A stretch of 64,000 nt of DNA from Tillus elongatus (lineage: Eukaryota > Arthropoda > Insecta > Coleoptera > Cleridae). The stretch is taken from contig OZ023267.1 in the NCBI GenBank assembly GCA_964006375.1, forward strand, positions 24,424,239 through 24,488,238, given 5' to 3'. Below the pieces are notes generated by a model that worked only from the letters and a program-made list of their open reading frames with translations, did not search any database and had not been told where the DNA came from. Shown piece by piece: positions 22,423-33,423 of this stretch; the first letter of the stretch is position 1, and each line of letters opens with the position of its first letter. The translations under genes and the position numbers were made by a program.

Positions 22423-24477
22423 GTAGTAGTAGTAGTAGTAGCAGTGGTGGGGAGACCAACGCCAAGCAAGTAGACCACAATGGGCCCTTTTTTCCAATCC
22501 CAGCAACCATGCTCTACTCTTCCTCGGTTCCGTCGCCGAACCGCCTCGACCTCGAGATGAAGGCCGTGATGGTCTTCAATTGGACGGTACTTATCTGATT
22601 CCTCTGCAGAGTCCTCGATCCGAACAATTCTGCTCGAAGACTCCCAAAAGCCTCGCATTCACACAGGTAGTGGTAGGACGTTTCTTCACCCTCGCCGCAT
22701 TCCTGGCAAATGGGATCCCTCTCTACGCCTATCAATGTGAGGTGTCTTCTAAGGGCGCAGTGGCCTGTCAGCACCCCAAGGATGCGGCGAAGCGTAGATC
22801 GACTCCTTCCGAGTAGCCAGACAGCTTTATCTCTGTCCGGCCGCTCCACGATGTCCCTCGCCTGCCTGCAGGCACCAACCGACCCCAAGTGGCTTTCAAT
22901 TGCTTCCTCGGTCCACCTGTCTAAGGCGACAGAGACTGTCTTCCTACTTATGCCTATCGCAGGCTCCGGTCCACAGAACGGCCGCCGGGAACCGAGTCTT
23001 GCGAGATTATTCGCCACCTCATTCTCCGCTACGCCACAGCGTCCCGAAACCCACACCAGTTGCACCTCCTTCGTCCTGGCTAGTCCACTGAGGGCGTCAG
23101 CGCACCCCTGAACCAGTATTGGAGGACCGCCTGGCTATCCGAGCAGATGTACACACATTTCTCGGGACTCCTCTTCACATCCTGTCTATTGGCCATAGCC
23201 AGGATAGCATACACCTCTGTTTCGAATGCCGTGGTATATGCGAGGATTGTTGGTCCTCCAGCCGCGATCCGTCGGTGAAACAGACCAGGCTAGCCGGCTG
23301 GAATGCAACCTCAATTTCCCTACACTGATCCCTACTGGGGATCCTGAGGGTGTATGGCCTAGTCAGCCTAATATCGTCCTCGGCATCCCGCACGTTTATG
23401 GCGGAAATCGGAATTTCCTTTTCCACCTCCTTGGCGACTCTTGCATGCCCTATTACTGCTTCCTCTCCGCACCAGTTTCCTGAGTCTCTCATTCTAAGAT
23501 GCGACGCCATAGCCTTCCTTCTGATGCAGATGGGAAGCGGTGGCAGCATCAACAGGACCTCTAACGCGACTGAGGGTGTCGTCCTCATAGCGCCTGCGAT
23601 ACCCAGGATTGCCAGCCTTTGGAAATTGGTCAGCTTCCTGCTGGTAGTTTGGTTCACACTACACCACCAGGCCTGACGATAGCAGTGTAGATCCAATAAA
23701 GGATCCGAGGATTAAGTCCCCAGGTCCTCCCTATCACACGACCCAGCTTCCAGAGGGTCGCTACTCCCTTCCTCACCACTCGTTCTATTTGCGACCCCCA
23801 TGTTTGTTTTGGGTCCAGGATCACGCCCAGATATTTGACCTCCCGCACTAAAGCCAAAGGTTTTCCAAACATCATGGGCGCCCTGAATCCCTCTACCTTT
23901 CTCTTCTTGGTAAATAGATCATCTCCGTCTTCGCCGGGTTTGCGGAGAGTCCCTGATCACCACACCACCTTTCAATTATGCTACAGGCAGCTTGCCTGAG
24001 AGTCGCTCCAAGAGGCCGTCTATGACCAGACACCATAGATGGGGCGAAAGGCAGCTGCCCTGGGGACAGCCGCTCGTCACCTCAACGTCAAGCCCCCGGC
24101 CACTCAAGGTCAGCGAAACTCTCCTGTCCTCCAGCATGCTCGCCACCCAGCTTATTAGGGACCTCGGCGTTCCCATATCGTGTAGGGCGGTACAGACCGT
24201 ATCCGTCCTTGCCTTATCAAAGGCCCCCTCCACATCGAAGAACACAGCTAATGCGCTCTCCCCGTAGTGTAGGGCCCTTTCCACCTTCCGTGTCACAGCA
24301 TGGAGTGCCGTTTCCTTCGACTTCCCCCGCTGGTACGCGTGCTGACCTTTATGGAAGGGGTGATCCTTTAGGATCCCTCCCAATATAGACCTATCTACTA
24401 TCTTTTCGAATGCCTTAAGCAAGAATGATGTAAGGCTGATTAGCCTGTACGCCTTGGCCAGCGTGTAGTCCTCCCTA
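22423..24477 (-). pseudogene. LINE C copy 2: RT, RNase H and zinc knuckle, with 14-bp TSD
   Basis: 5'-truncated copy. On the - strand: RT start KAFEKIVDRSILGGIL (24417), HAYQRGKSKETALHAV, motif A VFFDVEGAFDKA, motif B GCPQGSCLSPHLW (near 24070), then a deletion that removes the YADD motif and joins to CGDQGL / PGEDG remains. After this come thumb (EVKYLGVILDPKQTWGSQIE; KLGRVIGRTWGLNPR), RNase H pieces and the knuckle ICQECGEGEETSYHYLCECE (near 22680). The 3' tail is an AGT/ACT triplet run at 22421-22445. TATAAAGGATGGTA flanks both ends (22409-22422 and 24478-24491). Inactive for lack of the catalytic aspartates. Confidence 0.9.
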
Positions 24478-24491
24478 TATAAAGGATGGTA

Positions 24492-25470
24492 AGACTTTAA
24501 ACATATATGTCATGTGATCCCCATTGCCATTTTAATTTTTCAGAGGGTTTCTGTTAAACGCAGGGGTATTAATTTTACACCAAAATTATTCCCCCTCGAC
24601 ATAAAAATTAACAAGCGTGCCAAATAAAAAAAAAGCTTTCTGCTAATGAGTTATAGGGAGGCAGGGTATAGGAAGATGTAAGATTTTTGTTGAAAGATCC
24701 TGTATACGTCAAATTGGAAGCATAATGACCCGCCCTTGTATAGTAGGTTAGGTTTTTTCAGAAAATTTTTAGATCTATATAAATAAAACTTATTTTGATT
24801 GAAATAGAGACTTTACCAAGCACCTAAACCGTTAGAATTGTTCTTTGTTTCTCTTTTAAATATGCGTGTATAAAGTTACATTTGTGGCACCTATAATTCT
24901 AAACGTCAAAATAGTAATTTTCTTTCCGTCCATGATAAATTATAATCCTCGCATTAAGGGAAGCGTTTTATGGAACGTTAGAAGGATCATACATAAGTAA
25001 TAATGTTTCATAACAGAAGTAACCAACTGACATGACTCTCAGGTCTAATAACTCAGAAATGTTATCTATCGATGAATAATGCTTTAAATTATTCAAGCGA
25101 TGCTTTTCTTGCAAGTCAAACAAAGAAAATTTCCACGTATTTATTTTTAGTACCTGTAAGGTCAAGCGTTGTATTTATCACCGCTAGGAATGAGTTGAAA
25201 AAATTGTATAAAAATAAATTTAAAAGGTTAGAAAAAAAAGTTGGAAAAAAGATACTAAACTACAAAAAAAAACCACATTAAATAATAAAAGAATAAATCA
25301 AAATGACTAGAAAAAAGAAATAAATTACAAAAAATTAAAAAAAAAAGCAAATTACTTCCATGATTTTATTCCCCGTTTTTTAAGAGGCCCTCAGTCCTTA
25401 AAGAGATTCTGAGTTTTGGTAACTAACAATTACGACCGCTACTTCCTCCTAAGTCTATATAAACATATTA
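24492..25470. other. AT-rich stretch without a recognised feature
   Basis: A-rich runs at about 25190-25350 but no ORF, RNA gene or repeat that I can name. Confidence 0.35.
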
Positions 25471-25474
25471 AAAT

Positions 25475-26040
25475 TGAAACTGACCTCGAGTATGGGTGCC
25501 TAGTTTGCGCTCATTTGAGGAAGTTTTGTCAAAACTCAAAAGTCACAATCTCCTGAAGATCGAATTTTCGCTAAAGATAATAGACTGTTTAATCACAAAC
25601 CCTATAACTTAAACTACTGCCAAAGCGCCAAAAAAATATTTGAAATGAATTTTTTGCAAAAATTTTAGTAAAGTGAAAGACAATGACTGTTAAGTTAGAA
25701 ACTTACGGCTTTGTAAAACACACTTCCTACGACATTTTCTCTATATAAATCGCATTCGTTTTAGAATATTCGTTTCAAAGTCGCCAATTTTGACGTTTCA
25801 AATCGCGACTGTGACATTTTAAGAAGAAAAACTATAAAACTTTCGAAGCAATTTTTCTGGCATTCCTTGACTTTTTGCCCAAAGAAATCTTAATCTTTGT
25901 GTGTAATATTAGGCAGATTTTGTTAACCAAACAAAATATTTTGGTTTTGTACCATCTGATCACCAGTGACACCCAAATTTTTTTCTTAAAATGCCTATAA
26001 CTTTTTTCTTTTACCCTAGCCATCTAAATTTTGGTACGTG
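25475..26040 (-). repeat. TA-repeat family, body segment (- orientation)
   Basis: Contains CTGACCTCGAGTATGGGTGC and TTTGCGCTCATTTGA (reverse of the arm that usually abuts (TA)n), then a conserved body around GTAAAGTGAAAGACAATGAC, GTTTCAAAGTCGCCAATTTT and TTTTGGTACGTGGTAT. Related bodies lie at 42.46-42.85 (+), 44.15-44.56 (-), 47.94-48.35 (-) and 61.20-61.54 kb (+). Confidence 0.6.
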
Positions 26041-26223
26041 GTATACTTTTAGTTAAAAATTGATTCACTAATGAGGAGATCCCGACTTTTGAAAAAATTC
26101 TTCAAAAGAGCGCGAACTAGGCCCCCTAGAACCCATATCCAGGGTCAGTTTCAATTATATATATATTATATTATTGCATTTTTGCATTTTTGATAGAAAT
26201 ATGATGCATGTTTGTAAGAAAAA

Positions 26224-26527
26224 AAATCTAGACGCAGCAAGTGCCTTTTGGTAGCGAATTTTCATTAAATGCTTCAAATTTCAATAACTCAATTTGCTAT
26301 TAACCCAAGGTTTGTTGGCTAGGAAACCAGTTTCTCGGAAACATTTAAAGTTTATTTTCGGAAAATGTTGTACATTTTCCAACAATAAGTTGGTACATTG
26401 TTTCTACTATATAGGTTATATCGGTAACCTGATTTATGCCTGCTTGCATTAGAGAGACATATTTGCTATTAAATTTTTTTAATGAAAATTCACTTCCATA
26501 ACGCACTTGCTGCATCCAGACTTTTTA
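26224..26527. repeat. Palindromic-ended module (GCAGCAAGTGC...GCACTTGCTGC), copy 1
   Basis: Starts CTAGACGCAGCAAGTGCCTT and ends ACGCACTTGCTGCATCCAGA. Between the arms are the phrases GGTTTGTTGGCTAGGAAACC and CTATATAGGTTATATCGGTA shared with the other copies. Non-coding. Confidence 0.75.
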
Positions 26528-26721
26528 TAATATAAACCTGAGTACCAAATTTGTTTGCCATAGCTTTGTTATTTTCGCAGATACAATTTTTTTCCGAAAA
26601 AAAGCTAAAATTTTCCCGGAAAAACCGATCCGATTTTCCTGGTTAACGAACCTATCCAAGCCATAAGAAAAGTATCTACCAAATTTCATCAAAATTGTCT
26701 TTCCATATCTATTAGTTTGAT

Positions 26722-27110
<389 letters not shown>

Positions 27111-27128
27111 ACAGGATTATTAACACGG

Positions 27129-27153
27129 CATTTCTGTATACTATACAGAAATG
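27129..27153. repeat. 25-nt palindrome CATTTCTGTATA-C-TATACAGAAATG
   Basis: Twelve-base arms around one central base. Nearly the same palindrome occurs at 27746-27770; the two lie on the outer sides of (TA)n tracts 2 and 3 and may be ends of one small inverted repeat element spanning 27.1-27.8 kb. Confidence 0.6.
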
Positions 27154-27231
27154 ATACAGAATGCTTTATCATTTACCTTTTCCAGCCCTACGATTGGGCG
27201 TCAATTGTTATAGAAAGTTAAGCTAGGGTTG

Positions 27232-27232
<1 letters not shown>

Positions 27233-27303
<71 letters not shown>
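27233..27303. repeat. (TA)n microsatellite, tract 2
   Basis: About 70 bp of pure TA between a PLE-4-like segment and AT-rich unique sequence. Confidence 0.95.
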
Positions 27304-27306
<3 letters not shown>

Positions 27307-27787
27307 AGTCCCATGTTTATGTGCGCTAATTGAAATAGAAAGGTTGTATTAGGGTTTTCAGTCCCACGATTGGGTGATAAATTGATAAAGAATGGGTTTT
27401 TACTGTAGTTTATGGTTTTATAATATGTGATTATAGTTTTATTTACTGTTACAAGTGTTGGAATGTATTTATAATGGTTAAAAAAACTAAGGAAAATTCA
27501 CTATTTTGTTCATGTATATGTATATTTACCTGTTCCTTTTTTCTTCTTCCTTGCCTTGGCTAGCTATTAAGTAATAAATTGAGCAAAATGACACTTATCT
27601 GAAGGATTTTAGTAGGTTCAGGTCCCCTTCTTTTATTTATAACTTTAAATATTGATATTAAATTTATTGAACCTTATTTTTCTTTCATTTTTTATACTCT
27701 GCCCTCGTATGTATACTAAATAACCAAATAAAATCCTACTTTTTGCTTTTCTGTATAGTATACAGAAATGCTAAGTTAAAGATCCTG

Positions 27788-27902
<115 letters not shown>

Positions 27903-28114
27903 CCCGGATATCTGTTCAAGGGTGCTTAGTTCGCGGTCATTAGAAGACATTTTTTCAAAATTCAAAAAAGAAGTCGAGATCGACTCATATGTGATTTTTT
28001 TTAACGATAATTAACTAAAAACGGAGACACGCCAAATTGTAACCGTTATAGACGTTAAAAATATTTTCTTTACCTGCTTAATATAAAATGCATAAACGTG
28101 TTTTGTATAAAGCT

Positions 28115-28120
28115 TTTAAT
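28115..28120 (-). promoter_or_regulatory. Candidate poly(A) signal for the TRPA gene
   Basis: ATTAAA on the - strand, about 90 nt after the stop codon. It is the commonest variant signal; no AATAAA is seen in the first 120 nt of 3' UTR. Confidence 0.35.
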
Positions 28121-28209
28121 AATAATAATAGCACTTCTTAAATATAACATTTTACAACTTAAAAAGATAAAAAATATAAAACAAACATAAACAACAAATA
28201 AAAAAATAT

Positions 28210-31077
28210 TTAGACATTTTTGTCGTACATATAATTTATAATGATATCCAATTTTTCATTAATATTATTTTGTTCGATTTGAAGGCGTTTTAATTGTTCC
28301 TCCAGTTTATTTATATGCGTTTCGCTTGACCACTTGGTTCTCCTTTCATTTTTAAGGCTCATTTCTTCACGTCTTGCTCGAATAATACTGGTAGTGCGTC
28401 TGATTGTGTCTTTGTCCAGGTGAATCGTAGAAACCCCGCAAGAACAATTCTTGGAAGTGTCTTTTCTTCTGTTAGGCAGATTATAGAGCAGAATTTGTCC
28501 TCTTTTATTAGGGTAAATGGTCAATTCGTAATTTAAAACATCTGGGAAAATACATGCTTTCCTTGCTAGTGGTTTAAATATATATCTGACGTTTGAATTG
28601 AAATCTAAGCAACAGCAAAGATTTTTAAGGCGTCTCATTGCCGATACTGGCAGTATATTGCCGAGAAGCATGGTTTCTACATATTTAATATGTTGAGCTC
28701 TTGCTATGTGCCCTACTAACTCTGCATCATTCTTGATCATCTGGGTATCACTCACTGCTAAACCAGTCAAAAGATTTAGTAAAATTATGGCAATCATGAA
28801 GACAAATAGTACGAATATCAGCTTGCTAATGATAGGATATGTATGAAAATTTAAATCGCTGGCATCAAACTCTCCTGTTAACATAACGATGGTCTTAAAA
28901 ACAGATTTTCCAGGGTTGTCAAAGAAGTTTTCTTCCTCCTCTTCTGCTGCCGGAGCTTTTTGTGTAGCATTTGGTGGATTGTCATCATTAGCATCAGTAA
29001 ATAATATGTAGAAACTTAAAGAAAAGGCTATTATTAATACTGAATACCAAAGGAGGAATTTGAAGAAATTATATGAAACGGTTTTTAACATGACTACATT
29101 GGTTGATAGTAGAGGATGTTGCCCTAGCATCAGGATTAATTCAAAAGCAACCAACAGGATTGCTACTGCTGCAAGTTGTTTCCTTGTATCTTCATCTGGT
29201 GATCCGCGGAAGATGATACAACCTGTTATAATAATCAAAATGATTTCCACGTAATTCTCAAAGCTTTTGAAATACTTTTCGCAGCAGGCTATCATTTGGA
29301 ATAACTCTCTTAAAGCTAAAATTATATAAGTAATGCATAAAAGACCAAAAGATATGTGGATCAAAGCGATGATGAAAGACGACTTTTCATTGTCACTGAA
29401 ATTAGCATATGAAGTAAAAATATAAACTATTAGTGATGTAGCAAATATGAGGTAGAACAATAAGTTGATACGAAACAACCATTCGATTCTATGCCACTTC
29501 ATGAAGAGGAAGCTGACTATCACTGGATGTTTCAGAAGGTGCCTATATTCTACAGCTTTACTCATATAGGAAATCACCTCCATTTCTTCTGTAAGCTCTT
29601 GAGCTACTGAAGTGACATCGCTTTCGGCGTCAGTTATATCTATTGTCATGCTATTCTTACACGACAATCTTTGAGGTGGGATAAGCGTGCGATAGTTGAA
29701 GGTAACTGTGAAATCTTCCTTATCGAATTTCTTGCTATCTTTATCGAACTCTATGCAGTTGTCAAGATGCTTTTCTAAGATAACAGGATCGATATCTTCG
29801 ACTGGCATGATACCAAAAGTATTTTTTGAAGCCAGCGATGCTCCAAGACCAAGCAATTCATGAGTTCTTTCTGGATCAGCGTATCTAATAGCATAATGTA
29901 ATGGCGAATTTGTTCTTTCGTCTTGTTCGTTGACATCGACTAATCCCTTATTTTGTTTGAGTTTGTCCAACAAAGCATCGTAACATTTTCGATGGTCGAT
30001 CGTGACGTATTTATCACTCTCATCGTTCCTTAGCGAGTACGTAATATTATCATTATATTTCCTTACTAAGAAAGATAAGATTCTAGATGAAGTTTGGGCA
30101 TGAGGGTTTTCAAGAAGTAACTTAAAAATTTCGTAGTAACCAAATTCGGCTGCTATTTCTATAGGTCTTTCTATTTTTCGAACAGTTGTTTTGTTTGGAT
30201 CGGCACCATTGTTTAATAAATGTCTCACAGATTTAAGAAAGCCTTTTTCACAACAATACTGTAAAAGTGTGTAATACCCATCATTAGCATCTACATGCTC
30301 ATAAATTTTACCTTCATTGTAATTAATAAACGCATTTTCTCTACACTGTTTTAGGTAATTAAACAGTATTTTAGTTGGTTCTTCATTATTATTTTCAGCT
30401 TCGCAAGGCTTTGGTAGTGGTTTATCATACAGACTTTTTTCCTTGATTATTTCTCTAGCAGTTTTGCCCCTAGATGTATGGGTATCAATATCAACGCATA
30501 TCACCGCATTGTCGAGAATGGCACCAACTATTTCCTTGAATCCTTTCTTAGCTGCCCATAATATTGGAGAAATGTTGTTCGCATCGCCTTGATTTAAATC
30601 TATACCAGCTCCAATTAGTATCTGCGCACACTTTAAAAAGTCTTCTTCTTCATCACTGTCGCCATAAGTTAACAAAATATGCAACGCATTGCTGCCTTTG
30701 GCTAAATCGTTGATTCTTCCCGGTAATAAATTGTCGACTATGATTTTCAATTTTTCGCTGTCTGTGCTGCTAGATACAAAATGAATCGGTTGCCAATCTT
30801 CATCTTCTTCGCTGTTGTAATACAAGTCGGAGCCCTCTTCTATTAAGGTCTGTATTGTTTGTGGTTTTACGTTGTCTTCAGTACAGGCAATTAAAATGAT
30901 AGGTTTCCGTGATTCCTTATAAATGTGCTCAAGCAGTTCTTTGTTCTCTCTAACAAGTCTTCGAATTTTGTCTGTGTCATTTTTTAAAACAGAATCAAGC
31001 AGGATTTCTTCAGGCGGTGGACATATACTGTTTGTTCTTACGAAGTCGTATTTTCTCCTCGGAAATATTTTCGACAT
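28210..31077 (-). CDS. painless-like: Painless-like TRPA cation channel
   Basis: 955-residue ORF in one exon. Residues about 60-440 hold ankyrin repeats (for example SPILWAAKKGF at 170, YTLLQYCCEKGF at 269, SPLHYAIRYADPERTHELL at 390). Six membrane segments follow: S1 from 534 (LFRINLLFYLIFATSLIVYI), S2, S3, S4, S5 (FLLWYSVLIIAFSLSFYILF), a pore loop ending MLTGEFD (734-738), and S6 (ISKLIFVLFVFMIAIILLNL) to about 775. The C-terminus is basic with a final coiled coil (KLEEQLKRLQIEQNNINEKL). Length and layout fit painless (fly protein roughly 900 aa), a heat and irritant sensor in nociceptive neurons. I start at the ATG at 31077 rather than 31122 because a pyrimidine tract and CAG acceptor lie directly before it, so the first 15 codons are probably intron. 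Pyrexia or another TRPA paralogue is the alternative. Confidence 0.85.
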   Translation of the reverse strand: MSKIFPRRKYDFVRTNSICPPPEEILLDSVLKNDTDKIRRLVRENKELLEHIYKESRKPIILIACTEDNVKPQTIQTLIEEGSDLYYNSEEDEDWQPIHFVSSSTDSEKLKIIVDNLLPGRINDLAKGSNALHILLTYGDSDEEEDFLKCAQILIGAGIDLNQGDANNISPILWAAKKGFKEIVGAILDNAVICVDIDTHTSRGKTAREIIKEKSLYDKPLPKPCEAENNNEEPTKILFNYLKQCRENAFINYNEGKIYEHVDANDGYYTLLQYCCEKGFLKSVRHLLNNGADPNKTTVRKIERPIEIAAEFGYYEIFKLLLENPHAQTSSRILSFLVRKYNDNITYSLRNDESDKYVTIDHRKCYDALLDKLKQNKGLVDVNEQDERTNSPLHYAIRYADPERTHELLGLGASLASKNTFGIMPVEDIDPVILEKHLDNCIEFDKDSKKFDKEDFTVTFNYRTLIPPQRLSCKNSMTIDITDAESDVTSVAQELTEEMEVISYMSKAVEYRHLLKHPVIVSFLFMKWHRIEWLFRINLLFYLIFATSLIVYIFTSYANFSDNEKSSFIIALIHISFGLLCITYIILALRELFQMIACCEKYFKSFENYVEIILIIITGCIIFRGSPDEDTRKQLAAVAILLVAFELILMLGQHPLLSTNVVMLKTVSYNFFKFLLWYSVLIIAFSLSFYILFTDANDDNPPNATQKAPAAEEEEENFFDNPGKSVFKTIVMLTGEFDASDLNFHTYPIISKLIFVLFVFMIAIILLNLLTGLAVSDTQMIKNDAELVGHIARAQHIKYVETMLLGNILPVSAMRRLKNLCCCLDFNSNVRYIFKPLARKACIFPDVLNYELTIYPNKRGQILLYNLPNRRKDTSKNCSCGVSTIHLDKDTIRRTTSIIRARREEMSLKNERRTKWSSETHINKLEEQLKRLQIEQNNINEKLDIIINYMYDKNV

Positions 31078-31097
31078 CTGAAACAAAACAGAAATTA
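31078..31097 (-). promoter_or_regulatory. Splice acceptor abutting the TRPA start codon
   Basis: On the - strand the sequence is TTTCTGTTTTGTTTCAG followed at once by ATG. This implies an upstream non-coding 5' exon and decides the start at 31077. Confidence 0.7.
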
Positions 31098-31139
31098 TAC
31101 AGATATAAAATACTGTTGACACGTTTATTATTTTAAAAG

Positions 31140-31575
31140 GTTTTTAATATTAATTTTCAGGTCGATGAAATCTGAGTTTGGATTTTAGAATGAATCTGAG
31201 ATATTATTTTTGTTTAAGTAAACATTTATAAGAAACCGTGAAGTAGCTTTGCCGGTTTATTATTTCATGCCATCTTAACAATATGAGTCGTGTAACCATT
31301 GTTACTGATGTGCATAATGAATCTAAAAATAGGCTTTTAAGTTGATTTAGCCGATGTAATTATTCATTTTCAGCATTTGTTTCATACAAGCGGCATTCAA
31401 TAAATTTTAGGCTTTGACAGCAATAGCTAAAATTTAAAAAAAATCGGTTATCCTTAGGATATTTACGGAAAACGAGAAACACTTTGTCATTACAACAGTC
31501 CCTACCTACCACGTGATTATTTTGAATGTAAAGATAAATCTGTTTTAAACTGAAGAAGAAAAAATATTATTTTGT
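31140..31575. other. Upstream flank / first intron of the TRPA gene
   Basis: AT-rich, no repeats recognised and no clear promoter. The first exon was not identified. Confidence 0.3.
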
Positions 31576-32136
31576 ATTAGTGAATTTTCATCAAGAAAAC
31601 TCAATAATAGAGAGGTAACGATGTTGAGACGTTCGGAAAACTTTTTAAATGAGCTCGAATTAGTGCCCCTAGAACCTACATGCAAGGTCCGTTTGGACTA
31701 ATCGGTACTTTGCCCCTTTTTATAAAATTAATCATATCTCCTAGGGGATACCCTGAACGAAAAAATACCAAGAGGCAGCTTTTGTGGCTTATGTAATAAG
31801 CTTCATAACTGATGTATCAAAATTGGAAAAAGACAGTGCGCACATATTTTTTCCCCAAATGAATTTTTACAGTTGCCCCGTACGCACGCCACTGACGCAG
31901 TTGTAAGTAGATTTTCACTTGAAAATATGCACTTTCATAATACACTTTCAAGTTCCAAGTTTCATTAAAATCAATCCAGTGGTTTTGAAATTATTTATAA
32001 AAAATTTATTAAAATTCAACTCCCTGTATATTGGAAACTATGCGTTTCCGGGCCCATGTGCACAGGAACTTTTTTTTTTCTTATTTTTTAGTAAGGAATT
32101 GCCCCACGAGCGATGGTGCATGTTTTTTGAAACAGC

Positions 32137-32447
<311 letters not shown>

Positions 32448-32660
32448 TGAAATCTGTGAAGAGTACTGATAAGTACACTTGGAAAACCCAAATCACCACA
32501 ACACATTTAAAAAACCTGACGATCGTTTCACTAACCAAGTTAGCGCCATCAGCTGATGAATAATTCTAAGTAAGTTATATCTACAGCTCTGCTCATATTC
32601 TTCCGCAGGTAGTCGGTCCATAACGACAGAGGGTGGTATAGCAACACAAAGATTAATATA
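32448..32660 (-). repeat. PLE-2 left inverted repeat with degenerate hammerhead-like motif
   Basis: On the - strand at 32552-32515 the motif is CTGATGG, C, stem GCTAAC/GTTAGT with TTG loop, GAA, ACGATCGT, C, AGG. The core A9 is G, so cleavage is unlikely. The rest matches the right arm at about 85-90% by eye. Confidence 0.65.
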
Positions 32661-33005
32661 TTTGGTATATATATAATCAACCGACTTACCATTTCCTTTA
32701 GGTAAATGTAGATATACCAAAGAATTAAAGTAGGTATACTAAGAACGTGGTCGAATATAACGGATACCCTGCTTGCATAGTGGAGAAATTAATTAACAAA
32801 CAGAAAACAAAGAAAATGTTAGCGGAATCGACGACGTTTAGAAGAGAGAAAGCGGAAAAACACTTTGTTTGCTCACCATTTGAACCACGAATCACTAGGA
32901 GTCTAGATAGCACCTTTGAAAAAGCCAATTTACAACTTAAATTTTCGACAAAAATACTTTTAAAAACTTGTTAGGTAACCCAAAAGACAAGATAGTACCG
33001 ATAAA

Positions 33006-33416
<411 letters not shown>

Positions 33417-33423
33417 CAATATA

